Shown in pieces: positions 8,482 through 17,677 of a stretch of 64,000 nucleotides of DNA; position 1 is the first letter of the stretch; each line of letters begins with the position of its first letter. The stretch spans positions 62,001 through 126,000 of the forward strand of contig NZ_MCIB01000012.1 of NCBI RefSeq assembly GCF_003609645.1, given 5' to 3'. This DNA is from Thermohalobacter berrensis. GTDB lineage: Bacteria; Bacillota; Clostridia; Tissierellales; Thermohalobacteraceae. The position numbers were made by a program, and so were the translations under genes. The notes under the pieces are model-generated. The model was not told the origin of the DNA and ran no database searches. It worked only from the letters and a program-made list of their open reading frames with translations.

Positions 8482-8733
8482 CTATACAAAGAATTTTTTT
8501 GTTTTCTTTTCAAGTGTATATATTCCCTCAATTTTTATGTTAGGGTTTTTTATTAATAATTCTTCAACCTTTTCTTTATCATTAGGATTTATTTTTATAG
8601 AAATACCGCAACATTTGCTTAATTGTCTAGGTGTTGGAACAATGGTATATTTTATCTTTTTTTCCTTTAATAATTTTTCAAGGGACAATCCATCTGTATG
8701 TGAGGGAAAGAGTATATACGTGTTATTTTGCAT
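8482..8733 (-). CDS. DUF3343 protein (putative thiol/selenium carrier-like)
   Basis: This 83-residue protein matches the DUF3343 pattern: a beta-strand start (YILFPSHTDGLSLEKLLKEK), a VPTPRQLSKCCGISIKI stretch with a Cys-Cys pair, then a short helix. DUF3343 domains are seen alone or beside sulfur and selenium genes and double-cubane cassettes; the biochemical role is not established. It overlaps the upstream reductase gene by 11 bp and precedes the activase by 11 bp, so the three genes form one operon. The vicinal cysteines suggest a role in sulfur or electron delivery, which is inference. Confidence 0.82.
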   Translation of the reverse strand: MQNNTYILFPSHTDGLSLEKLLKEKKIKYTIVPTPRQLSKCCGISIKINPNDKEKVEELLIKNPNIKIEGIYTLEKKTKKFFV

Positions 8734-10018
8734 AAGCAGACTTTCTCTCCTTTAACATTTCAAAAAATGCCTCTAACCTTGTCTTTATTTGACCAGAATC
8801 CTGTAGAGAATAGTCACTTTCTATCATCATAACAGGTATTCCCTCTTTATCTAGGGCTTCTTTTACTTTTTTATACTCTACAGAATATGTATGACAGAAT
8901 GAAAGGGTATTATATATTACACCATCAGCATTATACTCTTTATATAACCTAATAATATCATCTATTCTTCCTTCATTTGGAGTAAAGCATGCACAGTTTA
9001 TATTTAAATATCTATCTGTTAATGCATCTATTTGTTCATCTAAAGTTTTGTTATTTTCTTTAACAGTGTTTTCAAAATATCTAGTTCCAGTACAAGTTTC
9101 TTCACATACTACTGAACCACCACTTGTTTCGATTAAATGATGGATTTTCCAGTTAGGTATTGCCATTGGAGTACCTGTAACTAATATCCTTGGTGTATTT
9201 TCAGGGAATACCCCTACACCTTTTTCTATTCTTCTTTCTAATTCATCACATAATTCTTCTGTTTTTTGTATAAACCTTTCTAGGTCATCATAGAAGGCTA
9301 TTTGTGTAATTAGCAGGGCATCTTTACCACTTATAGGTAGTTTATCAGCCTTTCTTGTATTATATAATCTTTGAAGAACTCGTCTTTTTCTGTTTATAAG
9401 TTTTATTGCATTATTTAGTCTTTCTTCTGTTATCTTGTTTCCAGTAAGCTCTTCTACTTTGTCCATAAATAGCTTTATTTCATCTTTCCAATGTTTTTTA
9501 TCATTTTCTCTTTTCATTTGAGGTAGGTCCATAACATGTATAGGTGTATAGTCATTTAATATTTCCCAAGCTTTTTTCTTACCATCACATGTTGTTTCCC
9601 CAACAAGCATATCAGCTGATTGGAAATATGGACAGGTTCCACTTATTTTAGCACCAACTGAAGCTTTAATTAATGGACATATATTTCTAGGTAGAACCTT
9701 TTCTCCATCAGGAACCCAGAAGTCTGAACCACCACATAGTCCAACTCCTATAGCATCTGCAGAAAATATTATTTCATCAGGGACAAATACACAGAAGGTT
9801 CCTAATACCTTACCACCATTTTGCTTATGATCATCTAATTCTTTAATTCTTAATCCATGTACTTCTGAAATTACAAAGTTATAGTAATTCATACCCTCTG
9901 GACGGTTTTTTTGAGATAAATATACATCTTCATAAAACTCAGGTAGTACTTCACATAACTTATCATGCTTTTCTAAATCCATATCTAATGATTTCCATAA
10001 TTCTCTGTAGTCAGCCAT
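8723..10018 (-). CDS. Double-cubane-cluster-containing anaerobic reductase (HgdB/FldC-like)
   Basis: This 431-residue protein belongs to the 2-hydroxyacyl-CoA dehydratase D-component family. Its many conserved Cys segments (GTFCVFVPDE, GLCGGSDF, RNICPLI, GTCPYFQSADM, EETCTGTRYFE, CACFTPNEGR, FCHTYSVEY) and its occurrence as a single subunit with an activase match the DCCP type, which binds an [8Fe-9S] double-cubane and reduces small molecules at very low potential. The physiological substrate of this group is unknown. GGAGGAATT precedes the ATG on the minus strand. Because two dehydratase subunits are not encoded, a fermentative 2-hydroxyacyl-CoA dehydratase is less likely. Confidence 0.88.
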   Translation of the reverse strand: MADYRELWKSLDMDLEKHDKLCEVLPEFYEDVYLSQKNRPEGMNYYNFVISEVHGLRIKELDDHKQNGGKVLGTFCVFVPDEIIFSADAIGVGLCGGSDFWVPDGEKVLPRNICPLIKASVGAKISGTCPYFQSADMLVGETTCDGKKKAWEILNDYTPIHVMDLPQMKRENDKKHWKDEIKLFMDKVEELTGNKITEERLNNAIKLINRKRRVLQRLYNTRKADKLPISGKDALLITQIAFYDDLERFIQKTEELCDELERRIEKGVGVFPENTPRILVTGTPMAIPNWKIHHLIETSGGSVVCEETCTGTRYFENTVKENNKTLDEQIDALTDRYLNINCACFTPNEGRIDDIIRLYKEYNADGVIYNTLSFCHTYSVEYKKVKEALDKEGIPVMMIESDYSLQDSGQIKTRLEAFFEMLKERKSAYAK

Positions 10019-10387
10019 AATAATTCCTCCTTATCAAATAGTTCAACTTGATTATAATATATAAATTGGTTAATTTTTACTATTATAGATAAAAACTATA
10101 TTAGATTTTGTTGTTATTCAGAACTTTTATAGTTTATTTGCAAAATTAAAAAAATTCATAATCAAAATAAACGGACCAATAACTACAATTTACTATTTAT
10201 AATTGGAAAAGATTAAAAACTAAAAATAGAAAAAATAAAAAACGTAGAGCACATTTCAATGTGCGTTGCCAGGTTGAGGGATTACGAATCCCTCAACAAC
10301 GGAAAAGATAAGGGAAACTAAAACTTGTTTTATTTAAATTTATGATAAAATATAGACAAACAGTTGTATTAGGGGGTTGGGTTTGTA
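10019..10387. repeat. Divergent intergenic region with two palindromic repeats
   Basis: This stretch separates the reductase operon from the levR-type gene and codes for nothing I can see. It contains a short palindrome GCACATTTCAATGTGC (10249-10264), one REP-like palindrome (10273-10297) and AT-rich DNA. Promoters for both flanking units must lie here, but no hexamer pair is convincing. Confidence 0.6.
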
Positions 10388-13105
10388 ATGAAAAAAGTAG
10401 ATGAAGTATATAAAGGACTAATAGATATATTTAATAAAGCAAATAATGAGGGAGTTACTGCTATACAGTTAAGTGATCATTTAAATTTACATAGATCCAG
10501 TATAAGTAGATATCTTAATCAGCTTTATAAAGAAGGAAAAGTAGAAAAAATACAAGGAAGGCCAGTATTATATAAACCGAAAGAGGAAAGGACTAATGTA
10601 GGAGATAATCAGAATAAAGTTAATATATTTCAAAAAGTTATAGGTTCAAATGAAAGTCTAAATATTCCTATACAGCAAGCTAAAGCAGCAATTCTTTATC
10701 CTCCAAATGGACTTCACACCCTTATATTAGGGGAAACTGGTGTAGGAAAAACTATGTTTGCTGAATTAATGTATGATTTTGCTAAGGAGTCGGAAGTAAT
10801 ATATAAGGATGCCCCCTTTGTATCTTTTAATTGTGCTGATTACGCTGATAATCCTCAGCTTCTTTTGGGACAACTCTTTGGAGTGAAAAAAGGTGCCTAT
10901 ACTGGTGCAGATAAGGATAAAGATGGACTTCTTAAAAAGGCAGATGGCGGAATATTATTTCTAGATGAGGTTCATAGACTTCCACCAGTAGGGCAAGAAA
11001 TGTTATTTACTTACATAGACAAAGGTTTTTTTAGAAGACTTGGAGATACTGAAAATGTAATTTACTCAAAGGTCTTAATAATATCAGCTACTACTGAAAA
11101 TCCACAATCTTACCTTTTAAAAACCTTTACTAGAAGAATTCCTATGATTATAAATTTACCATCACTTGAAGAGAGAAGTCTAAAGGAAAGACTTCAGCTT
11201 ATTGAGGAATTTTTTAAAGAAGAGTCGAAACGGATAGGAATGAGTATATATGTTGATAAAAAATGCTTAATATCTTTATTATTATATGACTGTCCTAATA
11301 ATATAGGTCAACTAAAGGGAGATATAAAACTGGCATGTGCTAAAGCTTTTTTAAATTATAAATCCCAAAATAGAGATTATATACTTGTAACATGTAAGGA
11401 TTTACCTCAATATGCTAAAAAGGGAATTATGAAGATAAAGGATTCAAGAAAAGAGGTAGAATCAATACTAGGTTCTAAAGGGGAGATTTTAAGGTTTTTC
11501 TATAATGAAGAGGAAAATAAAATTAGTTCCCATGATCATTATAATAAAGATAATTTTTATGATGTTATAGAAAATAAAGTAAATACCCTTAAAAATATAG
11601 GAATACAAGAACATGAAATAAGTGAAATAGTAAATATAAATATAGAAAATTACTTTAAAAAGTATATGGGAGATATAACTAATAAATTAAGAAGAGATGA
11701 AATCTCAAAAATAGTAGATGGAGAAATTTTAAATATTGTTGAGGAAATTCTAGAAAAAGCACAGAAAAAGTTAAATAAAGAATATAACGAAAAAATATAT
11801 TATAGTTTAGCTCTACATTTAAACTCTACTGTTCAGAGAATTAAGGAAGGGCATAAAATATTTAATCCTAAATTAAATTTTATTAGATTAAATTATTCTG
11901 ACGAGTTTTTAGTTTCAATGGAATTAGCCAAAATTATAGAATCTAAATTAGATATAGAACTTCCCTTAGATGAAATAGGATATATAACCATGTTTTTAGC
12001 TGCTGACAAGTATGATGAAGAAAATCTTACTAAGGATGATAGAGTAGGTGTGTTAGTTATTATGCATGGGAACTCTACAGCTTCTAGCATGGTAGAAGTT
12101 GCTAATAGATTGGTTGGAGAGGAACATGCAAAGGCCTTAGATATGCCATTAAATGCTTCACCTGAAGAATTATATAATAGTGCAAAAGAAAAAGTTATAG
12201 AAATAGATAATGGAAAAGGTGTCTTATTAATGGTAGACATGGGGTCATTAACAAACTTTGGTGATATGTTATATGAAGATACTGGTGTAAAGGTTATAAC
12301 TATAGAAATGGTAAGTACTCTTTTGGTAATAGAGGCATGTAGAAAGGCTGTAATGGGGAGAAGTTTAAAGGAAATTTATAATTCATGTATAAACACAAAT
12401 CCATATTTAAGGAAAAAATCAAGTAGAGTAAAAGATGTATGTGTTGAGAAAAAGAATGTAATAGTAACTGCATGTTTTACAGGAGAGGGAGCTGCTGAAA
12501 GGCTTAAAAATATATTAAAGGAGAAATTAAATATTGAAGAAGATGTCAAAATTATTCCTCTTACTCTTTTAGATAGGAAGGAATTTCTTGAAAGATTAGA
12601 ACATTTGAAAAAAGATAATGAAATATTATCAATAGTAGGAACAATAGATATTGACATTCCAGATATTCCATTTATATCTGCCCACGAAATCATAGCAGGT
12701 AATGGCATAGAAAGATTAAGGGAAATAATAGACAATGAAATTATTTATGAGAAAATCGGGAAATCTTTAGGATGTCATTTAGAAAATATAGATTCTAGTA
12801 TAGCAGTTTCACATATAAGAAAAATATTAACTGATATTCAGAATGATTTAAGTATTGTTTTATCAAGGGATGTTTTAATTGGTATAATACTACATATGTG
12901 TTTTATGCTTGAAAAAATAAAGGAAGGAAAAGCTCAAATAGTCTATAAAAACAAAGAAGAGTTATTTAAGAAATACAGTAGGGAATACAATATTGTAGAA
13001 AGACATATAAAAAGTTTAGAAAATATATTTAATGTAGAAATTATTACTGATGAAATCTGTTATATTGTAAGGACAATTATAGAGAATAGTGTAAAATTTA
13101 ATTAA
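10388..13105 (+). CDS. LevR/ManR-type sigma-54 activator with PRD and PTS EIIA-like domains
   Basis: This 905-residue regulator has an N-terminal winged HTH (about 5-62), an AAA+ sigma-54 interaction domain with Walker A GETGVGKT (from about 115), the GAYTGAD loop (about 169) and Walker B GGILFLDEVHRL (about 188-199). A first PRD follows (about 450-545), then an EIIA-Man-like domain with VIMHG (His560), an EIIB-Gat-like segment and a second PRD ending at the C-terminus. PTS phosphorylation of PRD/EIIA histidines tunes such activators. It should drive the PTS operon directly downstream from the -24/-12 site at 13251. The GxFTGA motif reads GAYTGA, as in LevR-type proteins. Confidence 0.93.
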   Translation: MKKVDEVYKGLIDIFNKANNEGVTAIQLSDHLNLHRSSISRYLNQLYKEGKVEKIQGRPVLYKPKEERTNVGDNQNKVNIFQKVIGSNESLNIPIQQAKAAILYPPNGLHTLILGETGVGKTMFAELMYDFAKESEVIYKDAPFVSFNCADYADNPQLLLGQLFGVKKGAYTGADKDKDGLLKKADGGILFLDEVHRLPPVGQEMLFTYIDKGFFRRLGDTENVIYSKVLIISATTENPQSYLLKTFTRRIPMIINLPSLEERSLKERLQLIEEFFKEESKRIGMSIYVDKKCLISLLLYDCPNNIGQLKGDIKLACAKAFLNYKSQNRDYILVTCKDLPQYAKKGIMKIKDSRKEVESILGSKGEILRFFYNEEENKISSHDHYNKDNFYDVIENKVNTLKNIGIQEHEISEIVNINIENYFKKYMGDITNKLRRDEISKIVDGEILNIVEEILEKAQKKLNKEYNEKIYYSLALHLNSTVQRIKEGHKIFNPKLNFIRLNYSDEFLVSMELAKIIESKLDIELPLDEIGYITMFLAADKYDEENLTKDDRVGVLVIMHGNSTASSMVEVANRLVGEEHAKALDMPLNASPEELYNSAKEKVIEIDNGKGVLLMVDMGSLTNFGDMLYEDTGVKVITIEMVSTLLVIEACRKAVMGRSLKEIYNSCINTNPYLRKKSSRVKDVCVEKKNVIVTACFTGEGAAERLKNILKEKLNIEEDVKIIPLTLLDRKEFLERLEHLKKDNEILSIVGTIDIDIPDIPFISAHEIIAGNGIERLREIIDNEIIYEKIGKSLGCHLENIDSSIAVSHIRKILTDIQNDLSIVLSRDVLIGIILHMCFMLEKIKEGKAQIVYKNKEELFKKYSREYNIVERHIKSLENIFNVEIITDEICYIVRTIIENSVKFN

Positions 13106-13114
13106 AGAGTGTAA

Positions 13115-13170
13115 AGTGTGCAAAAAGATTTTTTGAGTTAAATAGTGTGCGAATATTTTGCACACTATTT
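13115..13170 (+). promoter_or_regulatory. Repeated GTGTGC elements: candidate UAS and/or terminator hairpin
   Basis: AGTGTGCAAAAAG (from about 13114) is followed by the inverted repeat TAGTGTGC (about 13142) and GCACACTA (about 13166), then a T-rich tail. The three GTGTGC half-sites lie 90-140 bp upstream of the sigma-54 promoter, the usual place of an enhancer for LevR-type activators. The hairpin with trailing Ts could also terminate the regulator's transcript; both are possible. Confidence 0.55.
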
Positions 13171-13250
13171 TTATTTATTATTAAATTCTTTACTTAAGTA
13201 AAATACACAATTACAGGTATGCTAAAAAAATTTTTCTAAAATTGAAAAGT

Positions 13251-13266
13251 TGGCACGAAATTTGAA
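13251..13266 (+). promoter_or_regulatory. Sigma-54 (-24/-12) promoter of the PTS operon
   Basis: TGGCAC-N5-TTGAA matches the -24/-12 consensus TGGCAC-N5-TTGCA with one change. It lies 118 nt before the EIIB start and downstream of a gene for a sigma-54-dependent activator. Confidence 0.85.
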
Positions 13267-13384
13267 TTATATATTTAGTGAAAACAGTTACACATAGGAG
13301 GTGTAGTTTTACATAAGAAAATGTTTTCAAAATTTTAAAGTCTATTAATCTAAAAATTGTCTAAAAAATAAAGGAGGTTTTAAT

Positions 13385-13693
13385 ATGAAAATATTATTAT
13401 GTTGTGCAGCAGGAATGTCTACTAGTCTAATAGTTGAAAAAATGAAAAAGGCTGCTGAAACTAGAAATATGGATGTGACTATTGAAGCTGTTTCTGTAGA
13501 TGAAATTGAAAACGTTATACAGGATTATGATGTTGTCCTATTAGGACCACAAGTAAAATATAAGAAAAATCAGCTACAAAAGTTAGGGGACAAACATGGC
13601 AAAAAAGTAGATGTAATAAATCCTGTAGACTATGGGTTAGTAAAGGGAGACAAAATATTAGATTTTGCAATTAAACTTAGGGAGGATGAATAA
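13385..13693 (+). CDS. PTS lactose/cellobiose-family EIIB
   Basis: This 102-residue phosphotransfer protein begins with ILLCCAAGMSTSLIVEKM, the P-loop-like active site in which the cysteine after ILL (Cys6 or Cys7) accepts phosphate from EIIA and passes it to the incoming sugar. Length is normal for the Lac family EIIB. AAGGAGG precedes the ATG. It is the first gene of the sigma-54-driven operon EIIB-EIIC-EIIA-GH4, which suggests uptake of cellobiose, chitobiose or another beta-diglucoside. Confidence 0.95.
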   Translation: MKILLCCAAGMSTSLIVEKMKKAAETRNMDVTIEAVSVDEIENVIQDYDVVLLGPQVKYKKNQLQKLGDKHGKKVDVINPVDYGLVKGDKILDFAIKLREDE

Positions 13694-13695
13694 AA

Positions 13696-14979
13696 ATGAA
13701 CAAATTTTTTAATTGGTTGGAAGAAAAATTTGTGCCTATTATGGCTAAGTTTGGAAACCAAAGACACATATTAGCAATTAGAGATGGTTTTATTTCTGCA
13801 ATGCCTTTAATGATAGTAGGAAGTTTTCTATTGATACTTGCGTTTCCACCCTTTAAAGAGGGGACTAACTTTTTCTTAGCTAAGGCTTGGATGAATTTTG
13901 CTAGCAAGTATTTTGATAACTTAATGATGCCTTTTAATATGACAATGGGTATTATGACTATTTTTATATCTATTGGAATAGGTTACAGTTTAGCTAAATC
14001 TTATGGTTTAGATGCATTATCTGGAGGAATGCTTTCATTAATGTCTTTCTTACTTGTAGCAGCTCAAATGAAGGATGGAGGATTACCAACAGCTTTCTTA
14101 GGAGGAACAGGTATCTTTACTGCAATATTAACATCAATCTTTTCAATTGAAATATTGAGATTTTTAAAGAAGAAAAATTGGACAATAAAATTACCTGAAG
14201 GGGTACCTCCAAGGATAGCGGTTTCTTTTGAAGCATTAATACCTGTATTTATGTGTGTTATTATTTTCTATCCACTAAGTATATTAGTTAAAACAACAAC
14301 TGGAATGTCAATACCTGCAGCAATAATGAAACTATTTGAACCTTTATTAATTGCTTCTGATAGTCTAGGTGCAGTAATAATTGCAGCATTATTATGTCAC
14401 TTGTTATGGTTTGCAGGAATCCACGGAGCAAGTATAGTATCTGGAATTATGCAGACTTTCTGGTTAACTAATCTTGCAGCAAATCAAGAGGCATTAAGGA
14501 TGGGAGAGGCTTTGCCTAAGATCTTTATGGAACCATTCTGGGCATTTTATATCGTAATAGGAGGTTCTGGTGCAACATTAGCCCTTACCATGCTTTACTT
14601 AAAGAGTAAATCATCACATTTAAAATCTATAGGTAAGGTGGCAATATTACCTGCTCTTTTCAATATTAATGAACCTGTAATATTTGGTACACCAATAGTA
14701 ATGAATCCCGTATTCTTTATACCATTTGTTTTAGCCCCAATTGTAAACGGTACTATTGCATATATAGTACTAAAATTAGGCCTAGTTTCTAGAATTGTAG
14801 CATTACCACCATGGACAACACCAGCACCTATTGGTGCAATGTGGGCTGCAGGATGGGATATAAAGGCGGCTATATTAGTTTTAGTCCTAGCAGTGGTATC
14901 TGGAATGATATATTATCCATTTGTAAAAATTCATGAAAATAGAACAGAGCAGGATCAAGAGGATAAGGTAGCAGCTTAA
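13696..14979 (+). CDS. PTS lactose/cellobiose-family EIIC permease
   Basis: This 427-residue integral membrane protein has about ten hydrophobic segments and the family landmarks RDGFISAMPLMIVGS near the N-terminus, WFAGIHGASIVSG and the NINEPVIFGTPIVMNP loop that binds the sugar. It transports and hands the disaccharide to EIIB for phosphorylation. It begins 3 nt after the EIIB stop and ends 12 nt before EIIA, so translation is coupled. The Asn-Glu-Pro-Val-Ile-Phe-Gly loop favours beta-glucosides, but the exact sugar cannot be read. Confidence 0.95.
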   Translation: MNKFFNWLEEKFVPIMAKFGNQRHILAIRDGFISAMPLMIVGSFLLILAFPPFKEGTNFFLAKAWMNFASKYFDNLMMPFNMTMGIMTIFISIGIGYSLAKSYGLDALSGGMLSLMSFLLVAAQMKDGGLPTAFLGGTGIFTAILTSIFSIEILRFLKKKNWTIKLPEGVPPRIAVSFEALIPVFMCVIIFYPLSILVKTTTGMSIPAAIMKLFEPLLIASDSLGAVIIAALLCHLLWFAGIHGASIVSGIMQTFWLTNLAANQEALRMGEALPKIFMEPFWAFYIVIGGSGATLALTMLYLKSKSSHLKSIGKVAILPALFNINEPVIFGTPIVMNPVFFIPFVLAPIVNGTIAYIVLKLGLVSRIVALPPWTTPAPIGAMWAAGWDIKAAILVLVLAVVSGMIYYPFVKIHENRTEQDQEDKVAA

Positions 14980-14991
14980 GGAGGGATATCA

Positions 14992-15330
14992 ATGGATATA
15001 CAAAGTATAGCAATGCAGATAATAGTCAATGCAGGGGATGCAAAAAGTTCAGCTTTTAAAGCTTTAAAATATGCTAAAGAAGGCGAATTTCATAAAGCAG
15101 AAAAGAGTTTAAAAAACTGCAAAGAAAAGATTTTATCAGCTCATAAAATTCAAACTGATATGCTTCAAAAAGAAGCAGGTGGAGACAATGTTGAGGTTAA
15201 TCTATTAATGGTTCATGCCCAAGACCATTTGATGAACTCAATACTTGCTAAAGACTTAATTGAGGAAATGGTAAGCCTTTACAGTAGGCTAAATAATAAT
15301 GAAGAAAATAGTAAGGCAGAAACAGCATAA
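14992..15330 (+). CDS. PTS lactose/cellobiose-family EIIA
   Basis: This 112-residue three-helix EIIA ends its functional core with VNLLMVHAQDHLMNSILAKDL, where the histidine of VHAQDH receives phosphate from HPr. GGAGGG lies 5 nt before the ATG. It completes the split EIIB-EIIC-EIIA transporter encoded here. The C-terminal tail is short and charged. Confidence 0.95.
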   Translation: MDIQSIAMQIIVNAGDAKSSAFKALKYAKEGEFHKAEKSLKNCKEKILSAHKIQTDMLQKEAGGDNVEVNLLMVHAQDHLMNSILAKDLIEEMVSLYSRLNNNEENSKAETA

Positions 15331-15355
15331 AAAATTTAAAAGGGGTGTGAAAATA

Positions 15356-16690
15356 GTGACAAAGAAAGGACTTAAAATTGCAACAATTGGTGGTGGCTCT
15401 AGTTATACTCCTGAGATAATTGAAGGATTTATAAATAGACACCATGAACTACCAGTAAAGGAAATTTGGCTGGTAGATATTGAAGAAGGTAGAGAAAAAC
15501 TTGAAATAGTAGGGAATTTAGCAAAGAGAATGGTTGAAAAGGCTGGAGTAGATTGTGAAATTAAATTAACTTTAGATAGAAGAGAGGCATTAAAAGACGC
15601 AGATTTTGTTACTACTCAATTTAGGGTAGGACTTTTAGATGCTAGGATTAGAGATGAAAAAATACCTCTAAGATATAATTGTATAGGACAAGAAACTACA
15701 GGGGCAGGAGGATTTGCTAAGGCATTAAGAACAATACCTGTAATATTAGATATATGTAAAGATATGGAGGAACTTTGCCCAGATGCATGGCTTGTAAACT
15801 TTACAAATCCTTCTGGAATAATTACTGAAACTGTACTTAAGCATACTAATATAAAGGTTGTTGGATTATGTAATGTACCAATTCTAATGCATATGATAGC
15901 CGCTCAAGTTTTAGAAGCTGATAAAGATGATGTATTAGTTCATTTTGCAGGATTAAACCATTTAGTATGGGGTAGAAAGATATATTATAAAGGAAAAGAT
16001 GTAACAAGAAAGGTAGTTGAAAAATTAGCTGATGGAGTTAACTTTACTGCTAAAAATATACCAGATATGGGATGGGTAAAAGAACACCTTCTAGACTTAA
16101 ATATGTTACCATGTCCATATCATAGATATTTCTACCTGACAGATAAAATGCTAAAGGAAGAAATTGAGGCAGCAAAAACTGAAGGAACAAGGGGAGAAGT
16201 TGTTAAAAAGGTAGAAGCTGAGTTATTCGAATTATATAAGGATCCAAATCTTGCTGAGAAACCTAAGCAGCTTGAACAAAGAGGAGGACAATATTATTCA
16301 GATGCTGCATGTGAGCTAATAAATGCAATATATAATGATAAAAGAATCATAATGCCAGTAAATGTTCAAAATAATGGTGCTATATCAGATTTACCAGAAG
16401 ATGTAGCAGTAGAAACTAGTTGTGTAATAACTAAACATGGACCTATGCCTTTAAATACAGGACATGTAGAAACTAAAATTAGAGGTTTAATGCAAGTAGT
16501 TAAAGCATATGAAGAAATGACTGTAGAGGCAGCTGTAACTGGTGACTATAATAGAGCTTTACAGGCACTAACAATGAATCCATTAGTTACTGATTCAGAG
16601 ATAGCTAAGAAGATGTTAGATGATATTATAAGAGAGAATATAGAGTATTTACCACAATTTAAAAAATACTATGAGGAAAATTTAAAATAG
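15356..16690 (+). CDS. 6-phospho-beta-glucosidase, GH4 (NAD- and metal-dependent)
   Basis: The protein (444 residues from GTG 15356) has the NAD-binding start LKIATIGGGSSYTPEIIEGF, then QFRVGLLDARIRDE, the NFTNPSGI loop and the CNVP motif with the metal-ligand cysteine, all GH4 signatures. It cleaves the 6-phosphorylated disaccharide delivered by the PTS through an oxidation-elimination mechanism. AAAGGGGTG at good spacing supports GTG 15356; an in-frame ATG at 15299 would overlap EIIA and give a basic 19-residue extension. Whether it prefers 6-phospho-beta- or alpha-glucosides cannot be settled by eye; the EIIC type favours beta. Confidence 0.93.
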   Translation: MTKKGLKIATIGGGSSYTPEIIEGFINRHHELPVKEIWLVDIEEGREKLEIVGNLAKRMVEKAGVDCEIKLTLDRREALKDADFVTTQFRVGLLDARIRDEKIPLRYNCIGQETTGAGGFAKALRTIPVILDICKDMEELCPDAWLVNFTNPSGIITETVLKHTNIKVVGLCNVPILMHMIAAQVLEADKDDVLVHFAGLNHLVWGRKIYYKGKDVTRKVVEKLADGVNFTAKNIPDMGWVKEHLLDLNMLPCPYHRYFYLTDKMLKEEIEAAKTEGTRGEVVKKVEAELFELYKDPNLAEKPKQLEQRGGQYYSDAACELINAIYNDKRIIMPVNVQNNGAISDLPEDVAVETSCVITKHGPMPLNTGHVETKIRGLMQVVKAYEEMTVEAAVTGDYNRALQALTMNPLVTDSEIAKKMLDDIIRENIEYLPQFKKYYEENLK

Positions 16691-16696
16691 TACGTG

Positions 16697-16745
16697 AAAA
16701 ATAACGCTTCTTCTAATATTAGAAGAAGCGTTATTTTTATTTTTG
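16697..16745 (+). terminator. Rho-independent terminator of the PTS operon
   Basis: A perfect 20-bp stem (arms 16697-16716 and 16717-16736) containing AACGCTTCTTC is followed by a T-rich tail, directly after the GH4 stop. Confidence 0.93.
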
Positions 16746-17677
16746 TAAATGAGGGGAAATTAATTGACAATATGATAAATACAATTGAGAATGGAAAATT
16801 GAGAATTGAGAATTAAAAGAAAATAATAGTTATTAGTGGTTAGTGGTTAGGGAATACAATTGAGAATTGATAATGGACAATTGAGAATTAGAAATACAAT
16901 TGAGAATTGTAAACAAAACATGTTGAGGGACGTGGGCGTCCCTCAACAACAACGGTCCTCATAAAACAAGTAAAACGGGGGACAGATCTATAGTTGAACG
17001 AAGTGAAACTAAGACCTGTTCCCAAGTTGCACGAGGTAAATGAAGATAATGCAATTGAGAATATATTTGTTAGTAGTTAGTAGCCTGTAGTTAGTAAAAT
17101 ACAGTTGCTAGCTTTTGGTTCCTAGTCCTTAGCTTAAACGTTGTTGAGGGATTACGAATCCCTCAACAACAAACCCAACCACTACCCACTAACCACCAAA
17201 AACTGCATTTAAAAAGCAATTGAGAATTGATAATGGACAATTGACAATTAGAAAATAAGAAACGGACGTCGGAGAATTTTCTTCTTTGGTCAGGTAACGG
17301 ACATCAGAGCTTTACTCCCTAGGATAAGTAACGGACTTCGAAGTTCGGCTTCATTGGTTTAGTAACGGTCCTCATAGGCTAGACGTCTTAGGTTAAGTAA
17401 CGGACCACATAGCATTACTTCCTGGCCTAAGTAACGGACATCTTAGTTTCTCTTCTAAGGTATAGTAACGGACTTCACAGGCTAGACGTCCTTGGCAAAG
17501 TAACGGACATCAGAGTATGGCTTCTTTGGTCTAAGTAACGGACCTCAAAGCTTTACTCCATGGGTCAAGTAACAAATTTTAAAGGAGAATGTAAAGAAAT
17601 GTAGAATATAAATTAATGTAGAAATTTTTTGAAAATTGGAAAATTAGGGTATATTTAATAAAAAGGAGGGGAGCCCT
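16746..17677. repeat. 930-bp intergenic mosaic of heptad tracts, REP palindromes and a GTAACGG array
   Basis: No gene is visible. Contents in order: AATTGAG-type heptad tracts (about 16780-16915), a REP-like palindrome with GC-rich centre (16922-16947), a GGGGACAG-type element of about 50 bp (16978-17031), about ten consecutive GTTAGTA-like heptads (17068-17140), a REP palindrome (17143-17167), a CCACTAACCACC tract, another AATTGAG tract, then a GTAACGG array with units starting at 17259, 17294, 17328, 17362, 17397, 17431, 17465, 17500 and 17535 and a truncated one at 17569. The chemoreceptor gene follows. Confidence 0.85.

Noticed and set aside
15299-15355. ATG 15299 as the start of the GH4 enzyme
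   Set aside because: It would overlap EIIA and add 19 basic residues before the NAD-binding strand; GTG 15356 has a good ribosome binding site.
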